DNA of 64,000 nt from Oscillospiraceae bacterium (lineage in GTDB: Bacteria; Bacillota; Clostridia; Oscillospirales; Acutalibacteraceae), in contig SVOK01000008.1 in NCBI GenBank assembly GCA_015066445.1, forward strand, positions 1 through 64,000, read 5' to 3'. The position numbers and the translations under genes were made by a program. The notes under the pieces were generated by a model. The model was given only the letters and a program-made list of their open reading frames with translations. It ran no database searches and was not told the origin of the DNA. Of the stretch, positions 25,059 through 32,906 are shown piece after piece (the first letter of the stretch is position 1; the number at the start of each line of letters is the position of its first letter).

Positions 25059-25087
25059 ATTCTACCCCATTTTGTCCGATTTTTCAA
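25059..25087 (-). promoter_or_regulatory. Sigma-A promoter for gap
   Basis: Minus strand TTGAAA (25087-25082), 17-base spacer, TAGAAT (25064-25059), 30 bases before the gap ATG. Confidence 0.88.
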
Positions 25088-25092
25088 GTTAT

Positions 25093-25110
25093 TTGTTTAT
25101 TATTTAACAA
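25093..25110 (-). promoter_or_regulatory. Putative Rex operator at gap
   Basis: TTGTTTA-TTAT-TTAACAA matches the clostridial Rex consensus TTGTTAA-N4-TTAACAA with one mismatch. It begins 5 bases upstream of the gap -35 box, the same distance as at serC. gap is a recognised Rex target in several Firmicutes. Confidence 0.7.
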
Positions 25111-25167
25111 GTTTTTTAAATTTTAGATATTTTGGCATAATAATTTTATACAACGGGGGTTTAAAAT

Positions 25168-25722
25168 TTGATATTTTTGCCAAATAAATTTGAACTTTAT
25201 TGCTGTGTACTCCGAAATACTGTACAGCATTTAATAATAAAAAACGGTTACAGGGATAAATATATTAAAAATTTAATGAAAATCCACAAAGCTGAGGCTT
25301 TATTCTCATACGAAGAAGCGCCTGCAAACATTAAAGACTTTTCCTCGGAAATATTAAAAGCTGTATTTTTAAAGCTTAAAGAAAAAAATAAATCCTTTCA
25401 TTTCAAAATTCAAAAAACAGGCATATTTTTAATTAACAAAAAGCTGTTCTCTTCCCTATTACTCTGCCTTTGCCGAAACGCTGAAAAAATCGAAATAGGC
25501 ACGCTTTGCGGAAAAATTTTTATTAAAGCCGAAAAAACCGATTTAATAGAGCTTAAAAAACTTTTAAAAGCAATTAATGCGGAATACTTTTTTGAAAGAA
25601 AAAACCGAAAGCTTTTAATTATTATAAATGCCACAAAAACCGATAAAAAGCCTTGTGAAAACGAAAAGGATTGGGAATATATCCTCAATCCTTTGTCGGT
25701 GGTTAATATTTATTTAAATTAG
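25168..25722 (+). CDS. Hypothetical protein resembling a histidine kinase without ATP lid
   Basis: 184-aa Lys-rich soluble protein, not firmly recognised. The pattern is suggestive of a sensor kinase core: LRNTVQHLI (near residue 15) resembles a DHp helix, INKKLFSSLLLCLCRNAEKIEI (near 90) resembles the N-box of HATPase domains, and LKKLLKAINAEYFFERKNRKLLIIINA resembles the closing G2 region. The D-box and G1/ATP-lid sequences are missing, so ATP binding is doubtful. The start is TTG with GGGGG 8 bases upstream. Its tail overlaps the convergent cohesin gene by 4 bases. This could instead be a regulator or scaffold that lost catalysis; confidence in the family call is low. Confidence 0.6.
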   Translation: MIFLPNKFELYCCVLRNTVQHLIIKNGYRDKYIKNLMKIHKAEALFSYEEAPANIKDFSSEILKAVFLKLKEKNKSFHFKIQKTGIFLINKKLFSSLLLCLCRNAEKIEIGTLCGKIFIKAEKTDLIELKKLLKAINAEYFFERKNRKLLIIINATKTDKKPCENEKDWEYILNPLSVVNIYLN

Positions 25723-27119
25723 ATGTAAGTAGCTTTTCTTTTCAGATTAACCAAATCTCTAATATCAATTAAACAGTCCTCATTAAAATCTGCTCCAAGC
25801 TCATTACATTCTTTCTCTAATAACAGTTTGCGTAACCAAACAAGATGTGTAGAATTCACTTCTATAATTTTGTTTGTACCATTAACACATACTTCCATTT
25901 TATTATACTCATTATACACATAAATATTATCTATATCTATTGGTTCTTGGTACACAGTATAATTCCATTCTGGAACAAGCTCTGTAAATAGATTATCAGT
26001 TTGATATTTAATACCGTTTACACTATACCTATATCCGTCTATCGGTATAAATTTAAGCGATGTTTCTCCTACTAATACTTTTGGCGGTGAAACAATAATA
26101 CATTTAGTACAATCACTTGATGGATGCTCTATACTAATCTCATTAGATATTTTTCTCTGATAAAAATACTGTACCGTATCAAAAGGTACATTGGTGAAAA
26201 CATTATCTTTTTGCCATACTATTCCGTTATCGCTATACTCATAACCCTCAACACATTCTAAAATAATATTATTTCCTACAACCGAATTAATAATCGGAGC
26301 GTTCGGTACGAGATTAGAAATCGGTACAAAAGGTATATTATTTTCATTTGCATATTTTTCTGCCGCAGAGTTATTATTACCATAAATTTCTGCTTTGGTG
26401 CTTTTACTAAAAACATAGTATTGACTAAAAATTAAATCAGAATTATACACAATAACTTTATTTAAATTTTCAAGACAATTAAAGCTATAATGACCTATAT
26501 ATGTGATATCTTCATTGATTCTAATGGTATTTATATTATTTGCATATTTGTACCACGGCACTTCCTCAGCGGTACCGTAATTAAACATTTTGCCTTTACC
26601 GTTAATCTCTAATGTTCCGTCACTTTTAACACCCCACACCACATTTTCGCCGCATATTCCATTTTCTATAGTAGGTGTTTGAGAACTGACTACATTTAAT
26701 GTTGCTGATGCACCCGTTAAACCTTTTTCAACAGCTCCGTTATTACCAAGAGTAGCATATTTGCAGTCAAAAACAGAAATCGTACATATACCTTCGCCTA
26801 CAGCTTTAAAAGTTAACGTATACAATACCTTTGTTTCACCGCTTGGAGCTTCGACAATTTTTAGTATCCCCTCACCACCTGAAGCATTACCTGAGATATA
26901 GTCGATAACATTATTATCATAATTAATTACACAGCCTACCGAATACATCACTTCTCCCGAGTTAAGAGTAACTGTTACTGTAACTGTTTCACCGACTGTC
27001 AAATTTTTATTACTAAAAGAAATTACGGTTCCTGTCGCCGTGGAATTAACCGCAAATATTAAGGCTGTAATTATTATTGCAAGTATAAATCCTGAAAACC
27101 TATTAAGAGCTTTTTTCAA
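25719..27119 (-). CDS. Secreted protein with cohesin-like, LRR_5-like and dockerin-like domains
   Basis: About 466 aa. Order: signal peptide (MKKALNRFSGFILAIIITALIFA), a cohesin-like beta domain (residues about 25-145; LTVGETVTVTVTLN, VGCVINYDNNVIDY), a BspA/LRR_5-like stretch (ITYIGHYSFNCLENLNKVIV and SAAEKYANENNIPF), two repeated YRYSVNGIKYQTDN-type segments, and a C-terminal dockerin-like unit whose second loop DFNEDCLIDIRDLVNLKR is good and the first is degenerate. This suggests a cell-surface or matrix adaptor. The start is TTG with GAGG 7 bases upstream; a longer frame passes through a terminator and is rejected. No sortase motif. Confidence 0.75.
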   Translation of the reverse strand: MKKALNRFSGFILAIIITALIFAVNSTATGTVISFSNKNLTVGETVTVTVTLNSGEVMYSVGCVINYDNNVIDYISGNASGGEGILKIVEAPSGETKVLYTLTFKAVGEGICTISVFDCKYATLGNNGAVEKGLTGASATLNVVSSQTPTIENGICGENVVWGVKSDGTLEINGKGKMFNYGTAEEVPWYKYANNINTIRINEDITYIGHYSFNCLENLNKVIVYNSDLIFSQYYVFSKSTKAEIYGNNNSAAEKYANENNIPFVPISNLVPNAPIINSVVGNNIILECVEGYEYSDNGIVWQKDNVFTNVPFDTVQYFYQRKISNEISIEHPSSDCTKCIIVSPPKVLVGETSLKFIPIDGYRYSVNGIKYQTDNLFTELVPEWNYTVYQEPIDIDNIYVYNEYNKMEVCVNGTNKIIEVNSTHLVWLRKLLLEKECNELGADFNEDCLIDIRDLVNLKRKATYI

Positions 27120-27139
27120 ATAAAATACCTCACTAAAAT

Positions 27140-27298
27140 AAAAAAGTGCGCAAGCAGAGCCTACGCACGAAAAACGCAAACTCCAAATGCTGCCACACAT
27201 TTGTTTTTGAATAATCACCTAATAGGAGCACAAAAACAGGAGTGCATTTTTACCAAAGTAAAATGCTCCTTAATTCAGCAATTATTCAAATGTGTGGC
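27140..27298 (-). ncRNA. Unrecognised structured 5' leader with internal terminator
   Basis: The RNA, from a start predicted near 27298, can fold with a long-range stem: CCACACATTTGAATAAT (27297-27281) pairs with ATTATTCAAAAACAAATGTGTGG (27215-27193), with a 6-base bulge. Inside is a hairpin GGAGCATTTTAC/GTAAAAATGCACTCC (27269-27239), and a second TGCTCC (27230-27225) could compete for GGAGCA. A terminator GTGCGTAG...CGCAC followed by T6 (27168-27140) lies 21 bases before the TTG start of the cohesin/dockerin gene. The arrangement is that of a riboswitch or attenuator. I do not recognise the class. Confidence 0.55.
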
Positions 27299-27304
27299 AA
27301 GATT

Positions 27305-27333
27305 ATTTTACCACTATATAAATAAAAAATCAA
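27305..27333 (-). promoter_or_regulatory. Sigma-A promoter for the cohesin/dockerin gene
   Basis: Minus strand TTGATT (27333-27328), 17-base spacer, TAAAAT (27310-27305). It lies just after the terminator of the chrA operon, so the leader and gene form their own unit. Confidence 0.8.
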
Positions 27334-27347
27334 CAAATAATTTAAGA

Positions 27348-27377
27348 TAAAAAAGATGGTAGGAAAAATATCCTACC
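27348..27377 (-). terminator. Terminator of the yfmF-to-chrA operon
   Basis: Minus strand stem GGTAGGATA/loop/TCCTACC (27377-27358) followed by ATC and six T (to 27348), 17 bases past the chrA stop. Confidence 0.85.
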
Positions 27378-27393
27378 GCAAATCATAAATGGA

Positions 27394-27966
27394 TTATTTA
27401 AACAAAACTGAAACTGCAATTCCAAGAACAGCCGAAATCACAATGAGCAAAATTGTTGATATTTTTTTGTTTGTGAGCTTTTTATATCCAAAATAAATTA
27501 CAGTCAGCACCGCAAAGCAAATGCTTGATACAGGGTTGAAATCAAATTCTTTAAGTGAAACAAATCCAATACACTTTACAAGAAGCATTACACCTGTTGA
27601 GGTTATAAGAGCTATTACAACAGGCTTTACACCGCTTATAAATCCTTTAAAATACTTATTATCGGTAAAGTTTTTAAGGATAGATGCGATTAAAAGAATT
27701 ATTATAAATGACGGGAGTACAACACCAAATGTCGCACACATAGCGCCTAAAATTCCGCTCTGCTCAGCGCCGACAAAGGTAGCCATATTTATAGCAATAG
27801 GGCCTGGGGTTGATTCGCAGATGCCCAAAAAGTCATAAAATTCGCTCTCAGTAAGCCAGCCGTAATTTAAAACCGTTTCTTTTACAAGCGGTATCATAGC
27901 GTAACCGCCGCCGATAGTGAATAGTCCTATTTTGAAAAATTCAAAAAAAAGAGTCCACAAAATCAT
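27394..27966 (-). CDS. chrA: Chromate-transporter family protein, half-size (CHR domain) 1
   Basis: 190-aa membrane protein with a single CHR domain: the N-terminal signature FFKIGLFTIGGGYAMIPLVKE and CESTPGPIAINMATFVG are both present, with about five membrane helices. Short CHR proteins work as pairs, and this one partners the next gene upstream. Its ATG overlaps the stop of that gene (ATGA). Long-chain members export chromate; in anaerobes lacking chromate the real substrate is uncertain and could be another oxyanion. Last gene of the operon. Confidence 0.88.
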   Translation of the reverse strand: MILWTLFFEFFKIGLFTIGGGYAMIPLVKETVLNYGWLTESEFYDFLGICESTPGPIAINMATFVGAEQSGILGAMCATFGVVLPSFIIILLIASILKNFTDNKYFKGFISGVKPVVIALITSTGVMLLVKCIGFVSLKEFDFNPVSSICFAVLTVIYFGYKKLTNKKISTILLIVISAVLGIAVSVLFK

Positions 27967-28538
27967 TTGCTTTGTTCCTCCTTTTTACCAATATTAAGCA
28001 CCGAGAAAAGGAGTATTCCCAAAATACCGCCTGCCAAAATAAAATAAATAGCAGAGAAAGAAACTGCGAACAATTCAAAAACTATCATAAGAATTAAAAC
28101 GACAGAAAAAGCAATTATATTAAACACATTTTTCTTCATTTTAATAAGCATATTAATACCCGTTTTAAGGATTAAAAATGCAACCGCAGCTTTAATACCC
28201 GAAAAGGCATATTTAACATATTCATTCTGCTTAAAAGCATCGGCAAACATAGAAATAATGAAGATAATAATAAACGAGGGTAAAACCACACCAAGCGTTG
28301 CAAAAACACTTCCTAAAATGCCCTTGCGCTTGTAGCCTACAAAGGTTGCCATATTAATTGCAATAGGTCCGGGGGTTGCCTCTGCAATTGCAATTATCTC
28401 AACAAGCTCATCATCGGTAAGCCATTTGTTTTTTTCCACAACATTCTCTTTAATCTGAGAAATCATTGCATAGCCGCCACCGAAGGTAAACAAGCCTATT
28501 TTAAAAAAGGTTAAAAAAAGTTTTAAAACCGCTTTCAT
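27963..28538 (-). CDS. chrA: Chromate-transporter family protein, half-size (CHR domain) 2
   Basis: 191-aa partner of the neighbouring CHR protein; N-terminal FFKIGLFTFGGGYAMISQIKE and EATPGPIAINMATFVGYK are near copies of those in its partner, so the two arose by duplication and probably form an antiparallel heterodimer. Five or six membrane helices, ending in a short basic tail. It begins 2 bases after the COG2509 flavoprotein stop, so it is cotranscribed with the upstream oxidoreductases. Ion specificity is not known. Confidence 0.88.
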   Translation of the reverse strand: MKAVLKLFLTFFKIGLFTFGGGYAMISQIKENVVEKNKWLTDDELVEIIAIAEATPGPIAINMATFVGYKRKGILGSVFATLGVVLPSFIIIFIISMFADAFKQNEYVKYAFSGIKAAVAFLILKTGINMLIKMKKNVFNIIAFSVVLILMIVFELFAVSFSAIYFILAGGILGILLFSVLNIGKKEEQSK

Positions 28539-28540
28539 AG

Positions 28541-30124
28541 TTACTCCTCGTTAAATTTATATTTTTCTATTATTCTTTCTGCCACTGTAATACCGTCAAC
28601 TGCGGCGGAAACTATTCCACCGGCATAGCCTGCACCCTCACCGCAAGGGTAAAGTCCTTTAAAAGAAACACTTTGTAAATCCTCGCCTCGCTCCACTCTC
28701 ACAGGAGATGAGCTACGTGTTTCGGGAGCGGTTAAAACAGCATCACAGTCAGCAAAGCCTTTGATTTTTTTATCAAATTCAATTATTCCGTCTTTAAGGC
28801 TTTCTGTTATAAAATCGGGGAAAATATCTGAAAAATCGGCAAAGCTAAAGCCAGGCTTTACAGTCGGCTTAATCTTGCCAAGCTTTTGCTCTTTGCCAAA
28901 CACAAAATTACCTACCGTTGTAACAGGCACAGCGCCGCCGCAAAGTCTATGAGCCTTTGCCTCAATTCTTTCCTGAAAATCGCAGCCTGCCAAAACATCG
29001 TCACCACAAAAATCCTCAGGCTCAACACCCACAAGTAGTGCGCTGTTGGCATTCTTTCCTTCTCGAACGCTATTGCTCATTCCGTTTACAGCAATGCCAC
29101 CGGACTCACTTGAAGCGTTAATAACCTCACCGCCTGGGCACATACAAAAGGTGTATACTCCCCTGCCGTTTGGAAGATGAGTCCAGAGCTTATAATCAGC
29201 CGCGCCTAAGTATTTGCTATCATAAAAGCCACCATATAAGGCTTTATTAATATCTTCTTGCAGATGCTCTATTCTGACCCCTACCGCAAATGCCTTTTTA
29301 GTCATATCAGCACCGATGCTTTTGAGCATTTTAAATGTATCCCTTGCTGAATGACCCGTAGCCAAAACTACATCATCGCAAGGAATTTCTTTGCCGTTTG
29401 CAGTTATTGATATAATTTCACCGTTTTTGGCATTAATATTTTCCAATTTGGTATTAAAGCAAATTTCACCGCCAAGGGATATAATCTCCTTACGGATATT
29501 TTTAACAACATTCACAAGAATATCTGTACCAATATGAGGTTTGGCATCTATTAAAATTTTATCGGGTGCACCGTGAAAATTAAACACTTCTAAAACTGTG
29601 CGACAACGCACATTTTTAATACCTGTATTAAGCTTACCGTCCGAAAAAGTACCAGCTCCCCCCTCACCGAACTGAACATTGCTTTCGCTGTTTAATTTGC
29701 CACCATTAAAGAAATCCTCTACCTGACGAGTTCTTGTATCAACATCAGCGCCACGCTCTAACACCACAGGCTTTAAGCCCGCTTTAGCAAGAGTGAGCGC
29801 CGCAAACATACCCGCAGGACCAAAGCCCACTACCACAGGTCTGTTTTGCGGTGTTATATCAGATTTTAACCATTCATACTTTTTTTCGGTAAAAAGAGCC
29901 GCTTTTTTGCATTTTTTTAAAAATAAAGCTTCGTTTTTCTGCACCTTTACAAGCAAAGAACAGCAAAAAACGATTGCATCTTTTTTTCTTGCATCTACAG
30001 ACTTTCTGTAAAGCTTAGCAGATAAAATATTTGTTTCGTCTGTTTTAAGCTCCCTTGCAGATATGGGCTTTAAATCAGAAAAATCAGTATTAAGTGGCAA
30101 CAGAACATTATTTAATATAATCAT
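28541..30124 (-). CDS. FAD-dependent oxidoreductase (COG2509 NAD(FAD)-utilizing dehydrogenase family)
   Basis: 527-aa cytoplasmic flavoprotein. A small N-terminal domain (about 80 residues, MIILNNVLLPLNTDFSDLKPI) precedes the FAD Rossmann motif VVVGFGPAGMFAALTLAKAG (near residue 92) and the family motif VQFGEGGAGTFSDGKLNT; ATGHSARDTF closes the dinucleotide domain and PCGEGAGYAGGIVSAAVDG lies near the C-terminus. The reaction is unknown in this family. The start ATG overlaps the stop of the preceding gene (ATGA); a start 19 codons upstream is rejected because it lies inside the neighbour. Confidence 0.9.
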   Translation of the reverse strand: MIILNNVLLPLNTDFSDLKPISARELKTDETNILSAKLYRKSVDARKKDAIVFCCSLLVKVQKNEALFLKKCKKAALFTEKKYEWLKSDITPQNRPVVVGFGPAGMFAALTLAKAGLKPVVLERGADVDTRTRQVEDFFNGGKLNSESNVQFGEGGAGTFSDGKLNTGIKNVRCRTVLEVFNFHGAPDKILIDAKPHIGTDILVNVVKNIRKEIISLGGEICFNTKLENINAKNGEIISITANGKEIPCDDVVLATGHSARDTFKMLKSIGADMTKKAFAVGVRIEHLQEDINKALYGGFYDSKYLGAADYKLWTHLPNGRGVYTFCMCPGGEVINASSESGGIAVNGMSNSVREGKNANSALLVGVEPEDFCGDDVLAGCDFQERIEAKAHRLCGGAVPVTTVGNFVFGKEQKLGKIKPTVKPGFSFADFSDIFPDFITESLKDGIIEFDKKIKGFADCDAVLTAPETRSSSPVRVERGEDLQSVSFKGLYPCGEGAGYAGGIVSAAVDGITVAERIIEKYKFNEE

Positions 30125-31353
30125 TTGCCGCTTCTCCCAATAATAGCATCCGAAGCGCACATTGCGCTCGACCACGCCCATTGCAAATTAAAGCCGCCGC
30201 AGTCACCGTCAATATCAAGTATTTCGCCTATAGCATATAATCCCTTATTAGTAAAGCTCATCATAGTTTTACTGTCAAACTGAGATGTAGCAAGTCCGCC
30301 TGCTGTCACCTGAGAATTGGCAAATCCTGTATTGCCCGTAACATTAAAGCTGAAATCCTTAATAATTGAGGTTATTTTCTTGATTTTACCGTCATCTAAT
30401 GCTGAAACCTCATCATTAAGCTTGCAGCCCGCAAGCTTTAATATAACCTGACCCAAGCGTTTATTAAGCATACCTGTAAAAAACTCATCAAGCTTTAAAT
30501 AGGAAAGATTATTTTTTCTAAAGCTCAAATTTTCTTCTATATCTGAAAAAGTTTTATCAGGCATTAAATCAAGTGATATTTTTAAATTTTCCTTAACCCT
30601 TGAAGCCTCACGGGAAACCTGCAAAACGGGCGGACCTGAAAGACCGTAATCACAAAAGAGGGTTTCGCCGTAATCCTGTCTTAAAATCTTATTATCCGTT
30701 TTAAGGGTTACAAGCGCATCAACCTTAATGCCCTTCAGCTGTTTAACAATATCTGTTTCGGTCTTTAGCTGAACAATGGCAGGAGATGTGAAAACAGTTT
30801 TATAATCCGCTTTTTTTAGAATTCCAAGCATACCGCCGTCACAGCCGAGGCGGTCCCCACCCGAAAAAAGGCCTGTAGCAATAATAATATTTTTAGCCAA
30901 AAAGCTCATTTTATCGGCAATAATCTTATAGTTACCGCCCGATAGCATAATGCCTGTCACCTTAGTTTCAAGATGAGTAATAACACCCAAGCTATCCGCT
31001 GCAAACCTGAGACAGTCCACAACAGAAGAAGCCTGCAATGAAGCGGGATAACCCTTGTCCCCTTCAAATACAAACGGAACACCTATTTTTGCAAAAAAGC
31101 TTTCACAAAGCTCACGGTCATATTTTTTAAGCGCATACTCGCAAAACCCGACATCGTTACCGTGATAACGGGAAAGGTTTATATCTTTATTTGTTATATT
31201 ACATCTGCCGTTACCTGTGAGTGCCAGCTTCTTGCCCACCCTTGGCATAGCTTCAAGAACTCTCACTGAAAGAGACGGTTTATTTTGTTTCAAATAAACA
31301 GCGGCGCAAAGTCCTGCTGCACCGCCGCCTATGATAATTACATCAGTTATCAT
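30121..31353 (-). CDS. NAD(P)/FAD-dependent oxidoreductase, HI0933/BaiN family
   Basis: 410-aa flavoprotein with N-terminal IIIGGGAAGLCAAVYLKQ (FAD binding, residues 6-23), the HI0933 marker KLALTGNGRCNITN (near 45), and a C-terminal ATSQFDSKTMMS...GLYAIGEILDIDGDCGGFNLQWAWSSA signature. BaiN-like members reduce steroid C=C bonds, but most family members are uncharacterised. The ATG overlaps the end of the membrane-protein gene by 11 bases, and the downstream COG2509 gene overlaps it, so the two flavoproteins are translationally coupled. Confidence 0.9.
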   Translation of the reverse strand: MITDVIIIGGGAAGLCAAVYLKQNKPSLSVRVLEAMPRVGKKLALTGNGRCNITNKDINLSRYHGNDVGFCEYALKKYDRELCESFFAKIGVPFVFEGDKGYPASLQASSVVDCLRFAADSLGVITHLETKVTGIMLSGGNYKIIADKMSFLAKNIIIATGLFSGGDRLGCDGGMLGILKKADYKTVFTSPAIVQLKTETDIVKQLKGIKVDALVTLKTDNKILRQDYGETLFCDYGLSGPPVLQVSREASRVKENLKISLDLMPDKTFSDIEENLSFRKNNLSYLKLDEFFTGMLNKRLGQVILKLAGCKLNDEVSALDDGKIKKITSIIKDFSFNVTGNTGFANSQVTAGGLATSQFDSKTMMSFTNKGLYAIGEILDIDGDCGGFNLQWAWSSAMCASDAIIGRSGK

Positions 31354-32044
31354 CTTCTCTGATTTCCTCTGTTTTATCCTTCTTAATATCCTTAATTATT
31401 GTAAAAATTATAACCGCACAAGCTACCGCAAAAACAATTGCCGCCACCAACAATACATAACCCAAAGGTGAGGACTCAGCCTGCTTTTCGGTTATAAACA
31501 ATGGAGACTCAAAGCTTTCAAAGGTTTCTTCAATATAATCCGTGCTTTCGCCCGAAGTAGTATAAAAGCTTAAAGCAACAACATTTCTTTCGGCAACAGT
31601 TATATACTGAGTAAGAATATATTCGCCGCCGCTGTCATTAGTTTTAAACTGAGCTTTAATAAATTTTTGTCCGTCCTTCTTAATAATTTCACCCATAGCG
31701 CCCTCAACACCTGTAATATCGGGCACAAGAGCTGATATATTACTGTCAGACAAATTGCTTAAATTAATTATGCTGTTTGAAAAATCGGTAGTTATATGAG
31801 TTATCTTTATCTGCTTGGTATTAGCCTTGTCAACCGCCAAATAAGCCACGCCGTTTTGCTGACAATTATCTTTTAAATCAGCTTCGCTCATACCGAGTAT
31901 ATCTGCAACCTTTTCGGTTTGCTCGCCGTAAACATAAAAATCACCGTAAGGCTCAATATTTTTAACGATTTCCATCTTTTTAGCCGAGACATTTAAAGAA
32001 AACACCAAGCAAATAATTGATATTGTTAAAATGAGCTTTTTCAA
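31343..32044 (-). CDS. Hypothetical secreted/membrane-anchored protein
   Basis: 233 aa, not recognised. A signal peptide (KKLILTISIICLVFSLNVSA) leads a 170-residue extracytoplasmic domain with a fold I cannot name (ILGMSEADLKDNCQQNGVAYLAVD, FKTNDSGGEYILTQYITV), then one C-terminal membrane helix (VLLVAAIVFAVACAVIIFTI) and a charged cytoplasmic tail (KDIKKDKTEEIREDDN). The start is TTG preceded by GGGTGA; an upstream in-frame start would extend into folD. It lies between folD and the HI0933-type gene in the operon. Confidence 0.75.
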   Translation of the reverse strand: MKKLILTISIICLVFSLNVSAKKMEIVKNIEPYGDFYVYGEQTEKVADILGMSEADLKDNCQQNGVAYLAVDKANTKQIKITHITTDFSNSIINLSNLSDSNISALVPDITGVEGAMGEIIKKDGQKFIKAQFKTNDSGGEYILTQYITVAERNVVALSFYTTSGESTDYIEETFESFESPLFITEKQAESSPLGYVLLVAAIVFAVACAVIIFTIIKDIKKDKTEEIREDDN

Positions 32045-32051
32045 GAAAAAA

Positions 32052-32906
32052 TCACCCGTTAATATTATTCTGTCTTTTAGCAGCAGTAAGAGTATTTTGC
32101 ATAAGCATTGCAATAGTCATAGGTCCGACACCACCCGGAACAGGAGTGATGGCCGAAGCCTTTTCCTTAACCGCCTCAAAATCAACGTCACCGCAAAGCT
32201 TACCGTCCTTACGGTTCATACCAACATCTATTACAACCGCACCCTCTTTAACCATATCAGCTGTAACAAAATCTGCTCTGCCGACAGCCGCAACTAAAAT
32301 ATCCGCAGTGAGGCATATTTCCTTAAGATTTTTAGTTCTTGAATGACAGATAGTAACCGTGCCGTTTTTATGTAAAAGCAGCATACCCATAGGCTTTCCA
32401 ACAATATTGGAGCGACCTATAACCACGCAGGTTTTACCCTCTGGGTCAATACCCTCATATTTAAGCATTTCCATAACGCCTGCAGGTGTGCAGGGTACAA
32501 AATCATAGTCACCTATCATTATTTTACCCACGTTTGCAGGGTGGAAAGCATCAACATCCTTTTCGGGTAAAATTGAATCTATTATAACCTTTTCATTTAA
32601 ATGCTTTGGTAACGGTAACTGACATAAAATTCCGTTAATATGCTTAGCGTTATTAAGCCTGTCCACAAGAGCCAAAAGCTCTTCTTCTGTGGTGTTTTCA
32701 GGAAGAGCATATTCTTCTGATACAATTCCCAAAGCCTCGCAAGCCTTTTTCTTATTGGCAACATAAACCTTAGAAGCTGGGTCATCGCCAACAATAATAA
32801 CCGCTAATCCAACACTAATACCCTGCTTTTTTAATTCTGCAACGCCATCAGCCACCTTAGCCTTAACTGCAGCAGAAATCACTTTACCGTCTATTAATTT
32901 ACTCAT
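32052..32906 (-). CDS. folD: Bifunctional methylenetetrahydrofolate dehydrogenase/cyclohydrolase
   Basis: Interconverts 5,10-methylene-, methenyl- and 10-formyl-tetrahydrofolate with NADP+, supplying one-carbon units. The 284-aa protein has the catalytic Lys in VYVANKKKACEALG (near residue 50), GILCQLPLPKHLN, the NADP motif VVIGRSNIVGKPMG (near 165) and the PGGVGPMTIAMLM signature (near 262). Length is normal. Its start overlaps the lgt stop by 8 bases. Confidence 0.97.
   Translation of the reverse strand: MSKLIDGKVISAAVKAKVADGVAELKKQGISVGLAVIIVGDDPASKVYVANKKKACEALGIVSEEYALPENTTEEELLALVDRLNNAKHINGILCQLPLPKHLNEKVIIDSILPEKDVDAFHPANVGKIMIGDYDFVPCTPAGVMEMLKYEGIDPEGKTCVVIGRSNIVGKPMGMLLLHKNGTVTICHSRTKNLKEICLTADILVAAVGRADFVTADMVKEGAVVIDVGMNRKDGKLCGDVDFEAVKEKASAITPVPGGVGPMTIAMLMQNTLTAAKRQNNING

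Noticed and set aside
27193..27297. Inverted repeat around 27190-27300 as a MITE or small mobile element
   Set aside because: No clear target-site duplication is visible, and the promoter before it and terminator after it fit a cis-acting RNA better.
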